A program made the position numbers and the translations under genes. Below, one piece after another: positions 37,870 through 47,889 of a DNA stretch of 64,000 nt (its first letter is position 1; each line of letters begins with the position of its first letter). Below the pieces are notes generated by a model. That model saw nothing but the letters and a program-made list of their open reading frames with translations. It did not search any database and had not been told where the DNA came from. Source of the stretch: Frankia sp. RB7 (GTDB lineage: Bacteria; Pseudomonadota; Alphaproteobacteria; Rhizobiales; Xanthobacteraceae); contig JAUEPE010000011.1 of the NCBI GenBank assembly GCA_030403585.1, forward strand, positions 1-64,000. Reading direction: 5' to 3'.

Positions 37870-38334
37870 TCAAAAGCGGACAGTCATGCCGGCGTGACTC
37901 AGTGAAAATCCGAGGCGCTTGTAGAAGCGCTGCGCATCGACGCGGCTCTGATGTGTCAGCAATTCGACCAGATTGCAGCCGCGCGTTTTCGCTTCCGCAA
38001 TCGCCCATTGCACCAACTGCTCGCCAATGCCGCGGCGGCGGCAATCAGAGGCCACGCGGACATCCTCGAGCAAGCCGCGAAGGCCGCCTTGCGAGCTGAT
38101 GCCTGCGAGCACCGCGAGTTGCAGGCAGCCGACCACCCTGCCCTCGCTCTCGGCGACCACGAGCGTGAGATTTTGGTCACGCTCGACCCGCTCGAACGCC
38201 TGATAGTAGAGGAGCGGAAGCGGATCCTCGACGCGCTCGCGGGCGCGGCCGAGATGATCGTCGGCGAGCATCGCCACGATCGCGGGCACGTCCTCGCGGC
38301 GCGCCGGACGGATAGAGACGGACTTATCGTTCAT
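37870..38334 (-). CDS. GNAT-family N-acetyltransferase
   Basis: 154 residues with the GNAT acetyl-CoA loop DCRRRGIGEQLVQWAIAEAK (Q/RxxGxG/A) at about 95-115 and the following strand CNLVELLTHQSRVDAQRFYKRLGF. Substrate unknown. It ends 35 bases before the next gene downstream in the same direction is reached, so it may be co-transcribed with the GST at 38370 (GST first). Confidence 0.88.
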   Translation of the reverse strand: MNDKSVSIRPARREDVPAIVAMLADDHLGRARERVEDPLPLLYYQAFERVERDQNLTLVVAESEGRVVGCLQLAVLAGISSQGGLRGLLEDVRVASDCRRRGIGEQLVQWAIAEAKTRGCNLVELLTHQSRVDAQRFYKRLGFSLSHAGMTVRF

Positions 38335-38369
38335 GCGGGAAACTCCAGGACTCCCTCCGTGCGAAGGAC

Positions 38370-38960
38370 TCAGCTCGCCGGCGGGAGACCGAGATAAGCC
38401 TCGGCCTCAGCGATCCAGCGGCGGATGGCGGCATAGCGGCCGAGATCAAAACCGCCTTCATGCGCCACACGCGTATAGGCGAGCAGCGAGACGTCGGCGA
38501 GCGAGACCTCATCGCCCGCAAAGAAGCTGACAGCGGCGAGATGTTGCTCCATGCGGTCGAGCGCCGCATAGCCGCGCTTGACCTTGTCAGGATCGAGCTC
38601 GGAAGCATTTTTGCCGAGATAGACCAGCTGGAAGCGGCACACCGCGATATAGGGCTCGTGGCTGTATTGTTCCCAGAACAGCCATTCGTCCATCTTGGCG
38701 GCGGCAAAGGCGTCGCGCGGAACGAGCGCGCTGTCACGGGCGAGATAGCGGATGATGGCGTTGGACTGCGCCAGCGTGCGGCCGTCGTCGAATTCCATGG
38801 TCGGTACCTGGCCGGCGCCGTTCATCTTCAGGAATTGCGGTGTGCGCGTCTCGCCCTTGCGCGTATCGATCTCGATCCAGCGATAGGGCAATGCGAGCTT
38901 GTCGCACACCCACTTCACCTTCAGACAATTGCCGGAATTGCTATCGCCGTAAATCTGCAT
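38370..38960 (-). CDS. Glutathione S-transferase family protein
   Basis: 196 residues. An N-terminal thioredoxin-fold (MQIYGDSNSGNCLKVKWVCD, GAGQVPTMEFDDGRTLAQSN with the cis-Pro and the Ser that binds glutathione) is followed by the all-helical domain. Ser9-Gly10-Asn11 sits where the catalytic Ser/Cys of theta-like GSTs would be. It reads into the GNAT gene 35 bases later. Confidence 0.9.
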   Translation of the reverse strand: MQIYGDSNSGNCLKVKWVCDKLALPYRWIEIDTRKGETRTPQFLKMNGAGQVPTMEFDDGRTLAQSNAIIRYLARDSALVPRDAFAAAKMDEWLFWEQYSHEPYIAVCRFQLVYLGKNASELDPDKVKRGYAALDRMEQHLAAVSFFAGDEVSLADVSLLAYTRVAHEGGFDLGRYAAIRRWIAEAEAYLGLPPAS

Positions 38961-39028
38961 CGCTACCGCCCCATGCCAGGCGACAGAGCATCAGGACGGA
39001 CGGAACCTGTCAACAGGAAGCGGACGAC

Positions 39029-39889
39029 TCAGAACTTGTAGCCGGCACCGACGCGAAAATTGTCCAGGCTGACGGAGATATCCTTGGCATTCGAGAACCC
39101 GACGTGTTCCCACTCGCCGCGCAGAATCACACAGTCGAGCAACGCGTATTCGATTCCGATGCCCCCCGTCCATCCGAAGATAAAACTGTTCGCGCGCCGC
39201 TCGGACTGCGTCATCACACCGGTGCCGGCGACCGAGCGAGTCGTGACGCCGGTGTTGGGGTCCGTAAAGTCATCGTATTTCACGTACGACACGGTCGCAA
39301 ACCTCGACACGTCGGCGCGTCCGATCGCAAGGCCGCCAAACGCATAAGGCATAAAGTCCCCACCAGACCATCCAACCCGACCTCGGAAAGTCGCATAGTC
39401 CTTGAGCTGCAACGCGGCGCCGCCACCGAGGGTCGTATCGTAGGTATAGTTGTGATTGGTGGGGGCCGTTTCGCCGGGGATCAATCTCGACATGGAATCG
39501 CTTGCACTGCTCCCGAGATTGTTCATGTAGCTGTAGTTGGCCTCAACGCCCATCACGGCATCGTAGAACTGCCAGTTGCGGCCTACATAGGCGCCGAACC
39601 CGGTCGCCTGGACGTGATTTTTCGGCAGCAGCGACCACCCCCCGACCGGCGCCTGTAGGATGCTGTCGCGAAGCATGAAATCGGTCATCGATTTCGGAGC
39701 GTGACTGAAATCGATTCCGGACGTGGCAAAGCCGAACTGGCCGCCGACATAGAAGCCGTCCCAATTATGGGATGACGTCGAAAGGCCGTCGGTGACGCTA
39801 CCGCGCAGGATCGGCAGATCGGAGAGGTCTGCCGCGTGCGCGACAGACACCGTCCCCAACATCGCCACTGCCAACAAAAGCCTACGCAT
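39029..39889 (-). CDS. Outer-membrane beta-barrel protein (Omp25-like)
   Basis: 286 residues. Signal peptide MRRLLLAVAMLGTVSVAHA (1-19) with an AHA-AD cleavage site. The mature part has alternating aromatic strands (WDGFYVGGQFGFATSG, TFRGRVGWSGGDFMPYAFGG) and ends in GAGYKF, the terminal Phe recognised by BAM. Resembles the Omp25/Omp31 porin-like family of rhizobia. A second barrel gene of a different type follows upstream at 40059. Confidence 0.85.
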   Translation of the reverse strand: MRRLLLAVAMLGTVSVAHAADLSDLPILRGSVTDGLSTSSHNWDGFYVGGQFGFATSGIDFSHAPKSMTDFMLRDSILQAPVGGWSLLPKNHVQATGFGAYVGRNWQFYDAVMGVEANYSYMNNLGSSASDSMSRLIPGETAPTNHNYTYDTTLGGGAALQLKDYATFRGRVGWSGGDFMPYAFGGLAIGRADVSRFATVSYVKYDDFTDPNTGVTTRSVAGTGVMTQSERRANSFIFGWTGGIGIEYALLDCVILRGEWEHVGFSNAKDISVSLDNFRVGAGYKF

Positions 39890-40003
39890 TGCAACGCTCC
39901 ATCGAACTCGAACTTTCGCTCGTGATCATGGCTCGTTAACCTTAACCAATGGTTGCGCCAGAGGCTTTCGTCGCCGCCAGGCCATGAAAAATACGCAAAG
40001 CAA

Positions 40004-40030
40004 AACGGCGCGGGGTGATCCCGCGCCGTT
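40004..40030 (-). terminator. Terminator after the 40059 barrel gene
   Basis: AACGGCGCGGG-gtgat-CCCGCGCCGTT, perfect 11-bp stem; 28 bases past the stop and followed on the minus strand by TTTTGCG. Confidence 0.8.
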
Positions 40031-40058
40031 AAGAGACATTAAGCGATGGGGCGGACGA

Positions 40059-40895
40059 TCAGCCCTTGGTGACGAGCGGCGGCGGCGCGTAGACCGGCGG
40101 GGTGTTGAGCTCCCAGCGCACGCCGAGCTTGACGTCGTTCGAGGTGATGCTCTTGACCTTGATGGTCGAAGGACCGGAGATGCTGCCGTCGAACGCGCGG
40201 AAGTTGCCGGGCGCAGCGTCGCCGAGATCCATGTAGCTGTAGGCCAGTTCGACGGTGAACCCGGGATTGACCTTGTAGGCGAGACCGGCATGGGCGGCCC
40301 ATGCCAGGTTCCACTTGCCGTTGTCGGCGAAATTGGTGACGCTGTTGGACAGGACGCCGCCGGTGTAGCGGACGCCGTTATCCTGGAAGCCCGAGAGCTT
40401 GTTGTAGGAGCCGCCGACACCGGCGCCGATGAACGGGGTGATGCACCACCAGGTGCCCAGATCGACATAGGCGTTGGCCATGACGACCCACTCGGACTTG
40501 CTGCCGGTGTAGGTGTTGGCTTCGACGTCCGTCGCCCCGAGAACGACGCTCTGCGAACCGTGCAGATTGGCCTTGCCGCGATACTGGCCGATCAAATCGG
40601 TCCGGAACCAGTTGTTGAAGCGATAACCGACGCCGACGTCGAACAGCGGCGACGAGTCGAAGCCGAGCCCGGCCGTCGTGGTCGGGTAGGTAGCCGACGT
40701 CGCGCTGTCGATGCTCTTGGCGCTCTGGTTGGTCATGCCGACGTCGCCGCGCAGATACCAGCCGCCGAAGTCGGCGGGCGGGGCGACCGGCGCATACATG
40801 GGGGGCGGGGCCGCGATCGGCATATCGGCGGCGAACGCCATCGACGAGATCATTGATGCCGCACCCGCGGCAAGGAGAGACTTAACGCTACGCAT
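40059..40895 (-). CDS. Outer-membrane beta-barrel protein (RopB/Omp31-like)
   Basis: 278 residues. Signal peptide MRSVKSLLAAGAASMISSMA ending AFA-AD at 22. A Pro-rich stretch (MPIAAPPPMYAPVAPPADFG) precedes the barrel, whose strands include WYLRGDVGMTNQ, TPFIGAGVGGSYNKLSG and NPGFTVELAYSYMDLGDAAP. The last residues are VTKG rather than an aromatic, unlike the 39029 paralogue. Start at 40895 gives a clean signal; the frame extends to 40955. Likely an abundant surface protein. Confidence 0.87.
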   Translation of the reverse strand: MRSVKSLLAAGAASMISSMAFAADMPIAAPPPMYAPVAPPADFGGWYLRGDVGMTNQSAKSIDSATSATYPTTTAGLGFDSSPLFDVGVGYRFNNWFRTDLIGQYRGKANLHGSQSVVLGATDVEANTYTGSKSEWVVMANAYVDLGTWWCITPFIGAGVGGSYNKLSGFQDNGVRYTGGVLSNSVTNFADNGKWNLAWAAHAGLAYKVNPGFTVELAYSYMDLGDAAPGNFRAFDGSISGPSTIKVKSITSNDVKLGVRWELNTPPVYAPPPLVTKG

Positions 40896-41055
40896 TGGCT
40901 TCGTCCTTATGGCCGGTGAGGCAAAATGCAGATGCCTCACGTTCTGGAAACTCACAGGCGGGACGATCGCACCAAATGTTTAAGCGCCACTTAACCCTAA
41001 TTTTTAAGGTTGATTTTTTCGCAACGAGCGCGCGGATGCGGCGGAAGCGTTGCAA

Positions 41056-41081
41056 AAATGCGGCGCTTACGCGCCGCATTT
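41056..41081 (-). terminator. Terminator of the Fsr-like gene
   Basis: AAATGCGGCGC-ttac-GCGCCGCATTT, perfect 11-bp stem, 43 bases past the stop; T-rich on the minus strand. Confidence 0.8.
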
Positions 41082-41123
41082 GCTAACGATGTATGAAGCC
41101 GCGTTGCGGCAAAACAGGATTTG

Positions 41124-42368
41124 TTAACGCACGTGCCGCGGCAGCTTGGGCAGGAACACCGCAAGCAGGCCGATCGCCGGCAGATAGGCGCAGACCTGAT
41201 AGACGAACTCGATCGAGGTGTGATCGGCGAGCTTGCCGAGCACGGCTGCGCCGAGCCCGCCGATGCCGAAGGCGACGCCAAAGAACACGCCGGAGATCAT
41301 GCCGAAGCGATGCGGCACCAGCTCCTGCGCGAACACGATAATCGACGAAGTCGTCGAGGAGATGATGAGGCCGATGATCACCGTCAGCACCGCGCTCGCG
41401 TAGAGCCCGGCATAGGGCAGCGCCAGCGTGAACGGCAGCGCGCCGAGAATCGATATCCAGATCACGATCTTGCGGCCGAAGCGATCGCCCAAGGGACCGC
41501 CGAGAAACGCGCCGACTGCGTTTGCCGCCAGGAAGATGAAGAGATACATTTGGGCTGCCTGCGTCGACACGCCGAAGCGGTCGATCAGGTAGAAGATGTA
41601 GTAGCTCGACAGGCTCGAGACGTAGAGCTGCTTCGAGAACAGCAATGCGACGAGCACGGCAAGCGCAACCGCGACGCGGCGCGAGCTCGGCGCGTCGGGA
41701 TGGGCTTGCGCCACCGCAATCTTCTTCGCCTTGATCTGCGGCTCGTACCAGCGGCCGATGCGCCAGAGGATGACGATGGCGAGGAACGCGATCGAGGAGA
41801 ACCAGGCGATGCTGCCCTGCCCGAACGGCACCACGATGAGCGCGGCGAGCACCGGCCCCATCGAGGTGCCGAAGCTGCCGCCGAGCTGAAACACTGATTG
41901 CGCAAAGCCGTAGCGACCGCCGGAGGCGAGCCGCGCGATGCGCGCGGATTCGGGATGAAACACCGCCGAGCCGAGACCGACCAGGGCTGCGGCAATCAGG
42001 ATGACGAGATATTGGTGCGCGGCGCTGAGCAGCAGCAGGCCGAAGAAGGTCGAGGCCATGCCGATCGACAGCGAGTACGGCTGCGCCTTCTTGTCGGTGT
42101 AATGGCCGACCACCGGCTGGAGCAGCGAGGCCGTGAACTGGAACGCCAGCGTGATCATGCCGATCTGCGCGAAGTCGAGGGCGTAGGTGTCCTTCAGGAT
42201 CGGATACACCGAGGCGATCAGCGACTGCATGGTGTCGTTGAGGAAGTGCGAGAAGCTGATGCCGGCGAGCACGACATAGGCCGGCCCCGCGGCCGCGGCG
42301 GGTGCGATATCGGCAATCACGACCGGCTCGGTCAGCGTTTCCGCAGGTACGACGACAGGCTTGTTCAC
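41124..42368 (-). CDS. fsr: MFS transporter, fosmidomycin-resistance (Fsr) type
   Basis: About 414 residues, 12 helices. The region FSHFLNDTMQSLIASVYPIL is typical of the Fsr drug exporter family. FQFTASLLQPVVGHYTDKKA is the helix 2-3 segment, and SAVFHPESARIA is also characteristic. Start taken at GTG 42368; longer in-frame starts (ATG 42449, GTG 42470) would add an Ala-rich tail of low support. Export of hydrophobic inhibitors is inferred from family only. Confidence 0.85.
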   Translation of the reverse strand: MNKPVVVPAETLTEPVVIADIAPAAAAGPAYVVLAGISFSHFLNDTMQSLIASVYPILKDTYALDFAQIGMITLAFQFTASLLQPVVGHYTDKKAQPYSLSIGMASTFFGLLLLSAAHQYLVILIAAALVGLGSAVFHPESARIARLASGGRYGFAQSVFQLGGSFGTSMGPVLAALIVVPFGQGSIAWFSSIAFLAIVILWRIGRWYEPQIKAKKIAVAQAHPDAPSSRRVAVALAVLVALLFSKQLYVSSLSSYYIFYLIDRFGVSTQAAQMYLFIFLAANAVGAFLGGPLGDRFGRKIVIWISILGALPFTLALPYAGLYASAVLTVIIGLIISSTTSSIIVFAQELVPHRFGMISGVFFGVAFGIGGLGAAVLGKLADHTSIEFVYQVCAYLPAIGLLAVFLPKLPRHVR

Positions 42369-42479
42369 TGGAGCATCCCGGCAGGCGCGGCGAACCGGCG
42401 CAGCTTGCCTAACTACGATGCTGGAAGCGGCCGAACCACTGCCAATCATCGATAGCTGGGATGCGTGCACGCTCTCATC

Positions 42480-42540
42480 TTACCCTTGCCCCTCATCCGG
42501 CGCTTCGCGCCACTTCTCCCACAAGGGGCGAAGGAAGAGG
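42480..42540. repeat. Mosaic palindromic repeat, copy near glmM
   Basis: CCCCTCATCCGGCGCTTCGC then GCCACTTCTCCCACAAGGGG. Occupies the space between glmM and the Fsr gene. Confidence 0.6.
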
Positions 42541-43887
42541 TCAAGCCGCCGCGGCCTGTCCCAGCGCCGAAACGATGGTGTCGACGACGTCCTCGACCAG
42601 GACGCGGTCCTCGCCCTCGCCCATGACGCGGATCACAGGCTCGGTGCCGGAGGAGCGGATCAGCAGGCGGCCATGGCCGTTGAGCCGCTTCTCGCCGTCG
42701 GAGATCGCCGACTTCACCTCGGAATCGTCGAGCGGCTTGCCACCCTTGTGACGGACGTTCTTGAGGATCTGCGGCAGCGGATCGAAGCGGTGGCAGACTT
42801 CCGACACCGGCCGGCGCAGCTTCTGCACCACGGCCAGCACCTGCAGCGCGGCGACGAAGCCGTCGCCGGTGGTGGCGTAGTCGGACAGGATAATGTGGCC
42901 GGACTGCTCGCCGCCGAGATTGTAGCCGCCGTTCAGCATCTGCTCGAGCACGTAGCGATCGCCGACCGGCGTGCGCACGAGATCGAGCCCATGCCCCTTC
43001 AGGAACCGCTCGAGCCCGAGATTGGACATCACGGTCGCGACGATGCCCGGACGCGACAGCCGGCCGTCTTCCTTCCAGCTCTGCGCGATCACCGCCAGCA
43101 GCTGGTCGCCGTCGACGACATGACCGCGCTCGTCGACCAGGATGACGCGGTCCGCGTCGCCATCAAGCGCAATGCCGATGTCGGCGCGCATCTCGCGCAC
43201 CTTCCGCGACAACGCTTCCGGCGAGGTCGAGCCGCAATCCTTGTTGATGTTGAAGCCATCGGGCTCGACGCCGATCGGGATCACGTCGGCGCCCAATTCC
43301 CACAGCGCTTCCGGCACCACCTTGTAGGCGGCGCCATTGGCGCAATCGACCACGACGCGCAGGCCGTCGAGCGAGAGGTCGCGCGGCAGCGTGCGCTTGG
43401 CGAATTCGATGTAGCGGTCATGCACGCCGTCGATACGGCGGGCGCGGCCGAGGCTCGCACTTTGTGCCAGCCTCTTCTCGATCGGCTCGTCGAGCAGCAG
43501 CTCGATCTGCTTCTCGACGTCGTCGGATAGCTTGAAGCCCTGCGGTCCGAACAGCTTGATGCCGTTGTCCTCGAACAGATTGTGCGAGGCCGAGATCATC
43601 ACGCCGAGATCGGCGCGCATCGACTTCGTGAGCATCGCCACCGCCGGCGTCGGCATCGGGCCGACCAGCAGCACGTCCATGCCGACCGAGGTGAAGCCGG
43701 CGACCATCGCGTATTCGATCATGTAGCCGGACAGGCGGGTGTCCTTGCCGATCACGACCCGGTGGCGGTGGTCACCGCGCTGAAACGCGAGGCCCGCGGC
43801 CTGGCCGACCTTGAGCGCGAGCTCCGGTGTGATCAGTCCGTTGGCGCGGCCCCGGATCCCGTCCGTCCCGAAATATTTGCGGCTCAT
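42541..43887 (-). CDS. glmM: Phosphoglucosamine mutase
   Basis: 448-residue alpha-D-phosphohexomutase. The phosphoserine loop is [17 protein letters not shown], the metal loop is [13 protein letters not shown], the sugar loop is GGEQSGHI and the phosphate loop is [15 protein letters not shown]. It converts glucosamine-6-P to glucosamine-1-P for peptidoglycan and LPS. ATG 43887 with GGGGGA upstream is preferred over the longer frame. Upstream in many rhizobia it is linked to ftsH or folP, which are not seen here. Confidence 0.96.
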   Translation of the reverse strand: MSRKYFGTDGIRGRANGLITPELALKVGQAAGLAFQRGDHRHRVVIGKDTRLSGYMIEYAMVAGFTSVGMDVLLVGPMPTPAVAMLTKSMRADLGVMISASHNLFEDNGIKLFGPQGFKLSDDVEKQIELLLDEPIEKRLAQSASLGRARRIDGVHDRYIEFAKRTLPRDLSLDGLRVVVDCANGAAYKVVPEALWELGADVIPIGVEPDGFNINKDCGSTSPEALSRKVREMRADIGIALDGDADRVILVDERGHVVDGDQLLAVIAQSWKEDGRLSRPGIVATVMSNLGLERFLKGHGLDLVRTPVGDRYVLEQMLNGGYNLGGEQSGHIILSDYATTGDGFVAALQVLAVVQKLRRPVSEVCHRFDPLPQILKNVRHKGGKPLDDSEVKSAISDGEKRLNGHGRLLIRSSGTEPVIRVMGEGEDRVLVEDVVDTIVSALGQAAAA

Positions 43888-44106
43888 ATCGTCCCCCACG
43901 CAACAACCAGGGATCCCCAGTACAACCTCCGGGTGCCCGAGCGGGACCCGCATCCCTGATTTGCTGAGGTCTTATAATGCCTGCGCCGCTAAATTGGCTT
44001 CAAAAAATATGATGAATCATTACGGAACCGGGGTCGAGCGCGTGCCGGTAACCCTTTGTTAATACTATATTTCCGGTTTGAGGGCCGGAACCAGGCGGAA
44101 CCGCGC

Positions 44107-44316
<210 letters not shown>

Positions 44317-44392
44317 CTAGATGACCCCGAAATCTTGCGATGCAAGACTCTTGATTTGAGACTCTCGAGACAAGACGGGCCGGGGAACGTTC

Positions 44393-45529
44393 ATGAAGCA
44401 CATCACCTGTATCGACGATCTTCGCGCGCTGCATAAGCGCCGCGTGCCGAAGGCGTTCTTCGACTATTGCGACCGCGGCTCCTACGCCGAGGAAACGCTG
44501 CGCGCCAATCGCGAGGACATGCAGGCGATCAAGTTCCGCCAGCGCATCCTGGTCGACGTCTCCAGGCGCGACACCTCGACCACGATCCTCGGCGAGCAAT
44601 CGACCATGCCATTGATGCTGGCGCCCGTGGGCCTGCTCGGCATGCAGCACGGCGACGGCGAGATTCACGCCTGCCGCGCGGCGCAGGCCGCCGGCATCCC
44701 GTTCACGCAGTCGACGATGTCGATCTGCTCGATCGAGGATATCGCGGCCAATGTCGAGAAGCCGTTCTGGTTCCAGCTCTACGTCATGAAGGACCGCGGC
44801 TTCATCAAGGAGCTGGTCCAACGTGCGATCGCGGCGAAGTGCAGCGCACTCGTGCTCACCGTCGACTTGCAGGTGATCGGCCAGCGCCATGCCGACATCA
44901 AGAACGGCATGACGATTCCCCCCGAATGGTCGCTGTCGAAGTTCATCGATTTCGCCACCAAGCCGGCCTGGGTCTCCGGCGTGCTGCAGGGCAAGCGCCG
45001 TACCTTCGGCAACATCGCCGGCCACGTGAAGAACACCGAGGACCTCAACCGCCTCGCCGAATGGACCGCGTCGCAGTTCGACACCTCGCTGAACTGGAAG
45101 GACGTCGAATGGATCCGGAGCATCTGGCCGGGCAAGCTCATCATCAAGGGCATTCTCGACGTCGAGGACGCCGAGGAAGCGGCCAAGACCGGCGCGCAGG
45201 CACTGGTGGTGTCGAACCATGGCGGCCGTCAGCTCGACGGCGCGCCGTCCTCGATCGAGGTGCTGCCCGAGATCGCCGACGCGGTCGGCGAGAAGATGGA
45301 GATCATGTTCGACGGCGGCATCCGCTCCGGCCAGGACGTAATGCGCGCGCTCGCGCTCGGCGCAAAGTCCTGCATGATCGGCCGCGCTTATGCGTACGGG
45401 CTTGGCGCCGGCGGCCAGGCCGGCGTCGCCAAGGCGATCGACATCATCCAGAAAGAGCTGCTCACGACCATGGGCCTGTGCGGCGTCAACAGGATCGACG
45501 AGATCGACGATCATATCATTGCGGTTTGA
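44393..45529 (+). CDS. lldD: FMN-dependent L-lactate dehydrogenase family protein
   Basis: 378-residue alpha-hydroxy-acid oxidase/dehydrogenase. FMN TIM barrel; the catalytic His lies in SNHGGRQLDGAPSS with its partner Arg, PVGLLGMQHGDGEI and STMSICSIEDIA are early conserved stretches, and FDGGIRSGQDVMRALALGAK holds the phosphate site. LldD is usually a peripheral membrane enzyme that passes electrons to quinone; lactate is the most likely substrate but mandelate or glycolate paralogues exist. Confidence 0.92.
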   Translation: MKHITCIDDLRALHKRRVPKAFFDYCDRGSYAEETLRANREDMQAIKFRQRILVDVSRRDTSTTILGEQSTMPLMLAPVGLLGMQHGDGEIHACRAAQAAGIPFTQSTMSICSIEDIAANVEKPFWFQLYVMKDRGFIKELVQRAIAAKCSALVLTVDLQVIGQRHADIKNGMTIPPEWSLSKFIDFATKPAWVSGVLQGKRRTFGNIAGHVKNTEDLNRLAEWTASQFDTSLNWKDVEWIRSIWPGKLIIKGILDVEDAEEAAKTGAQALVVSNHGGRQLDGAPSSIEVLPEIADAVGEKMEIMFDGGIRSGQDVMRALALGAKSCMIGRAYAYGLGAGGQAGVAKAIDIIQKELLTTMGLCGVNRIDEIDDHIIAV

Positions 45530-45606
45530 GAACGCCTGCCGGGATGCAACGGCAATAACAGCTATCGTCCCGGACAAGCGTAGATTTTGGCGCCGTTTTC
45601 GATCGC

Positions 45607-46236
45607 TCACATCGGCGGCGTCACGCCGTCGCGGCCGACATTGACCCGGTTCGCTTCCAGTGTGCCGTCATCCTTCTTCGCCGCGCCGAAGATAATCAGC
45701 TTGGCGCCGGGCTTGATCTCGGACTTGTCGCTGGCGACGAAGGTGACGATCGGGGTCTCCGGCGGCACCACGACTTTCTTCTCGCCGTCCTTGTATTTGA
45801 CCGTGATGTTCTGGCCGTCGGTGCCCTTGACCGTCTGCGCCACGGTGGCGTTGGTCATGGTCGAGTTGGCGCGGGCATCCCAGGGCCGAAAACCTTCGGC
45901 GGCGCCACGCTGGTTCTCCGGGAAGATGTGGACGGCAATGGCCTTCTGCGTGCCGTCGGGCTCGGGCATGGCGGTGACGCCGATATAGGAGCCTTCCTTG
46001 ATCTCGGAGAGTTGCGTCTTCACCACCGCGAAGACGGCGACGTTGTCGGTCATGTTCACCTTCACGTCGGTGCCCTCGCGGGTCTTGATGCCGAGCGTAT
46101 TGCCGTCGACGCTCTCGATGGTGCCGCGGATGCGGACCGCCGGGGCCTGCTGCTGCGCCGAGGCGGTTGATACGGCGATAAAGGTGGCGAATGCAGCCAT
46201 TGCGGCGCGTGGCATCCAGTTGGTCAGTGTCGGCAT
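45607..46236 (-). CDS. Secreted hypothetical protein, tandem paralogue 1
   Basis: 209 residues with signal peptide MPTLTNWMPRAAMAAFATFI ending near ASA (29). The mature domain contains RIRGTIESVDGNTLGIKTRE, YIGVTAMPEPDGTQKAIAVH and IFPENQRGAAEGFRPWD, and ends NRVNVGRDGVTPPM. It shares these blocks with the next gene and is its tandem duplicate. The fold looks like an OB-type beta barrel. Periplasmic; function unknown. Confidence 0.8.
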   Translation of the reverse strand: MPTLTNWMPRAAMAAFATFIAVSTASAQQQAPAVRIRGTIESVDGNTLGIKTREGTDVKVNMTDNVAVFAVVKTQLSEIKEGSYIGVTAMPEPDGTQKAIAVHIFPENQRGAAEGFRPWDARANSTMTNATVAQTVKGTDGQNITVKYKDGEKKVVVPPETPIVTFVASDKSEIKPGAKLIIFGAAKKDDGTLEANRVNVGRDGVTPPM

Positions 46237-46313
46237 GGCCTTGTCCCTCCAGGGCGTTACGACGATCAGACAGGGCAACCCCGTCTGACCGCCGCTATTC
46301 CGGGAAAGTTCGA

Positions 46314-46940
46314 TCACATCGGCGGGGTCAGGCCGTCACGGCCGATATTGACGCGATTGGTCTCGAACGAACCGTCCGGCAATTGCTTCATGAAGGCGAT
46401 GACCTTGGCGCCGGCCTTCAACTCGGACTTGTCGCCGGGCACGAAGGTCACGACCGGTGTCATGTCGGACACGAACACCTTCTTCTCGCCGTCCTTGTAC
46501 TTGACCAGCAGCGTATGGCCGTCATTGCCGACCACGCTCTCCGACACCGTCGCATTGGTCATGCTGGAATTGGGCTTGAGATCATAGGGCCGCGAGCCTT
46601 CGCCGGTGCCGCGCATGCTCTCCGGAAACACGTGCACCTCGACCGCGTTCTCGCCGCCGTCCGGCCCCGGCACGGTGGTGGCGCCGACGAAAGAGCCGAC
46701 CTTGATATCGGCCAGCGAGATCTTGGTGACGCCAGCCACCCGCAGGTCGGACGCGATATGGAGCTTGACGTCCTCACCGCTGCGCGACTTGACCAGCATA
46801 GTCTCGCCCTCGACGCTCTCGATCGTGCCTCGCACGCGGGTCGGCACCGGCGCCTTTTGCGCGACGGCAGCAAAGGTGGAAGCAGCCACCATCGCAACGG
46901 CGATGAGCGGGCGCGTGAAATTGGCACGTTGGATCGTCAT
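46314..46940 (-). CDS. Secreted hypothetical protein, tandem paralogue 2
   Basis: 208 residues. Signal peptide MTIQRANFTRPLIAVAMVAA to about residue 27 (AVA-Q). Same order of blocks as the gene at 45607: RVRGTIESVEGETMLVKSRS, FVGATTVPGPDGGENAVEVH, FPESMRGTGEGSRPYD, YKDGEKKVFVSDMTPVVTFV and the C-terminal NRVNIGRDGLTPPM. A 77-base gap suggests one transcript. Function unknown. Confidence 0.8.
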   Translation of the reverse strand: MTIQRANFTRPLIAVAMVAASTFAAVAQKAPVPTRVRGTIESVEGETMLVKSRSGEDVKLHIASDLRVAGVTKISLADIKVGSFVGATTVPGPDGGENAVEVHVFPESMRGTGEGSRPYDLKPNSSMTNATVSESVVGNDGHTLLVKYKDGEKKVFVSDMTPVVTFVPGDKSELKAGAKVIAFMKQLPDGSFETNRVNIGRDGLTPPM

Positions 46941-46996
46941 GATGGTCTCCGATTATCCCCACGGATAGTGAACGCCGCAAACGGCGCACTATTCTC

Positions 46997-47830
46997 TCAA
47001 GTCTTTGTGAGATCGGCCTCGACCAGCGCACGCAGCTCTGCGGTCACCTCTGGCCGCTGGCCGAACCACAGCTCGAAGCCACGCACCGCCTGGTGCAGCA
47101 GCATGCCGAGCCCGTCGGCGGTCTTGAGCCCGCGGGCCCTGGCGGCCGCCAGCAGCGGCGTCACCAGCGGGACATAGACGAGGTCGGCGACCACGGCCGC
47201 TTGCGGCAAGCGCGCGACATCGACCTCGAGCGCGGGCTGGCCGTGCATGCCGAGCGAGGTGGTGTTCACGAGAAATTTTGCCCGCGGCAGCACGTCATTG
47301 ATCCCGTCCCAGGCCAACGGATGCACGTTCGGCCCGAATTCCGCGGCCAGCCCCTCGGCCCGCGCCAGGGTGCGGTTGGCGAGATGGACCCGGCCAAAGC
47401 CGCGTTCGAGCAGCCCGAACACCACGGCGCGCGAGGAGCCACCGGCCCCCAGCACCAGCGCTTCATCCGCCTTGTCCCAGCCGGGCGCGCTGGCGTCGAG
47501 ATTGCCGAGAAAGCCTTCGACATCGGTATTGGTCGAGCGCAGCTCACCGTCGGCAAACCACAGCGTGTTGGCGGCGCCCACGGCCTTGGCACGCGCATCG
47601 GGGGCCGACAGCTCCAGCACGCCGACCTTGTGCGGAATGGTGACATTGGCGCCGACAAAACCGCGCAGCGACAGCCGCAGCACGAAATCGCGCAAATCCT
47701 CGGGCGGAACGGCCTCGATGACATAGCCGCCTGCGATGCCGAGCGTGCGCAGCCAGTAATGATGGATCAGCGGCGAGCGCGAATGCGCGGCCGGCCATCC
47801 GATCAAACAGGCTGCGGGAGCCTTGGTCAC
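46997..47830 (-). CDS. aroE: Shikimate dehydrogenase
   Basis: 277 residues. LIGWPAAHSRSPLIHHYWLR carries the shikimate-binding Ser-x-Ser, NVTIPHKVGVL holds the catalytic Lys, LGAGGSSRAVVFGLLERGF is the NADP-binding loop and ANRTLARAEGLA the following strand, which selects NADP. GTG start at 47830 with GGGGA 8 bases upstream; a longer open frame exists. It reduces 3-dehydroshikimate in the aromatic amino-acid pathway. No other aro gene is adjacent. Confidence 0.94.
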   Translation of the reverse strand: MTKAPAACLIGWPAAHSRSPLIHHYWLRTLGIAGGYVIEAVPPEDLRDFVLRLSLRGFVGANVTIPHKVGVLELSAPDARAKAVGAANTLWFADGELRSTNTDVEGFLGNLDASAPGWDKADEALVLGAGGSSRAVVFGLLERGFGRVHLANRTLARAEGLAAEFGPNVHPLAWDGINDVLPRAKFLVNTTSLGMHGQPALEVDVARLPQAAVVADLVYVPLVTPLLAAARARGLKTADGLGMLLHQAVRGFELWFGQRPEVTAELRALVEADLTKT

Positions 47831-47889
47831 GATCTCGTTCCCCGAAAGAGAGTGTGGGAGGCGATCCATTTCGCGTCCGGCAGGCGCTG

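Noticed and set aside
41121-41897. 258-residue plus-strand frame opposite the Fsr-like transporter
   Set aside because: Composition is typical of antisense to membrane helices in high-GC DNA; the minus-strand transporter is clear.
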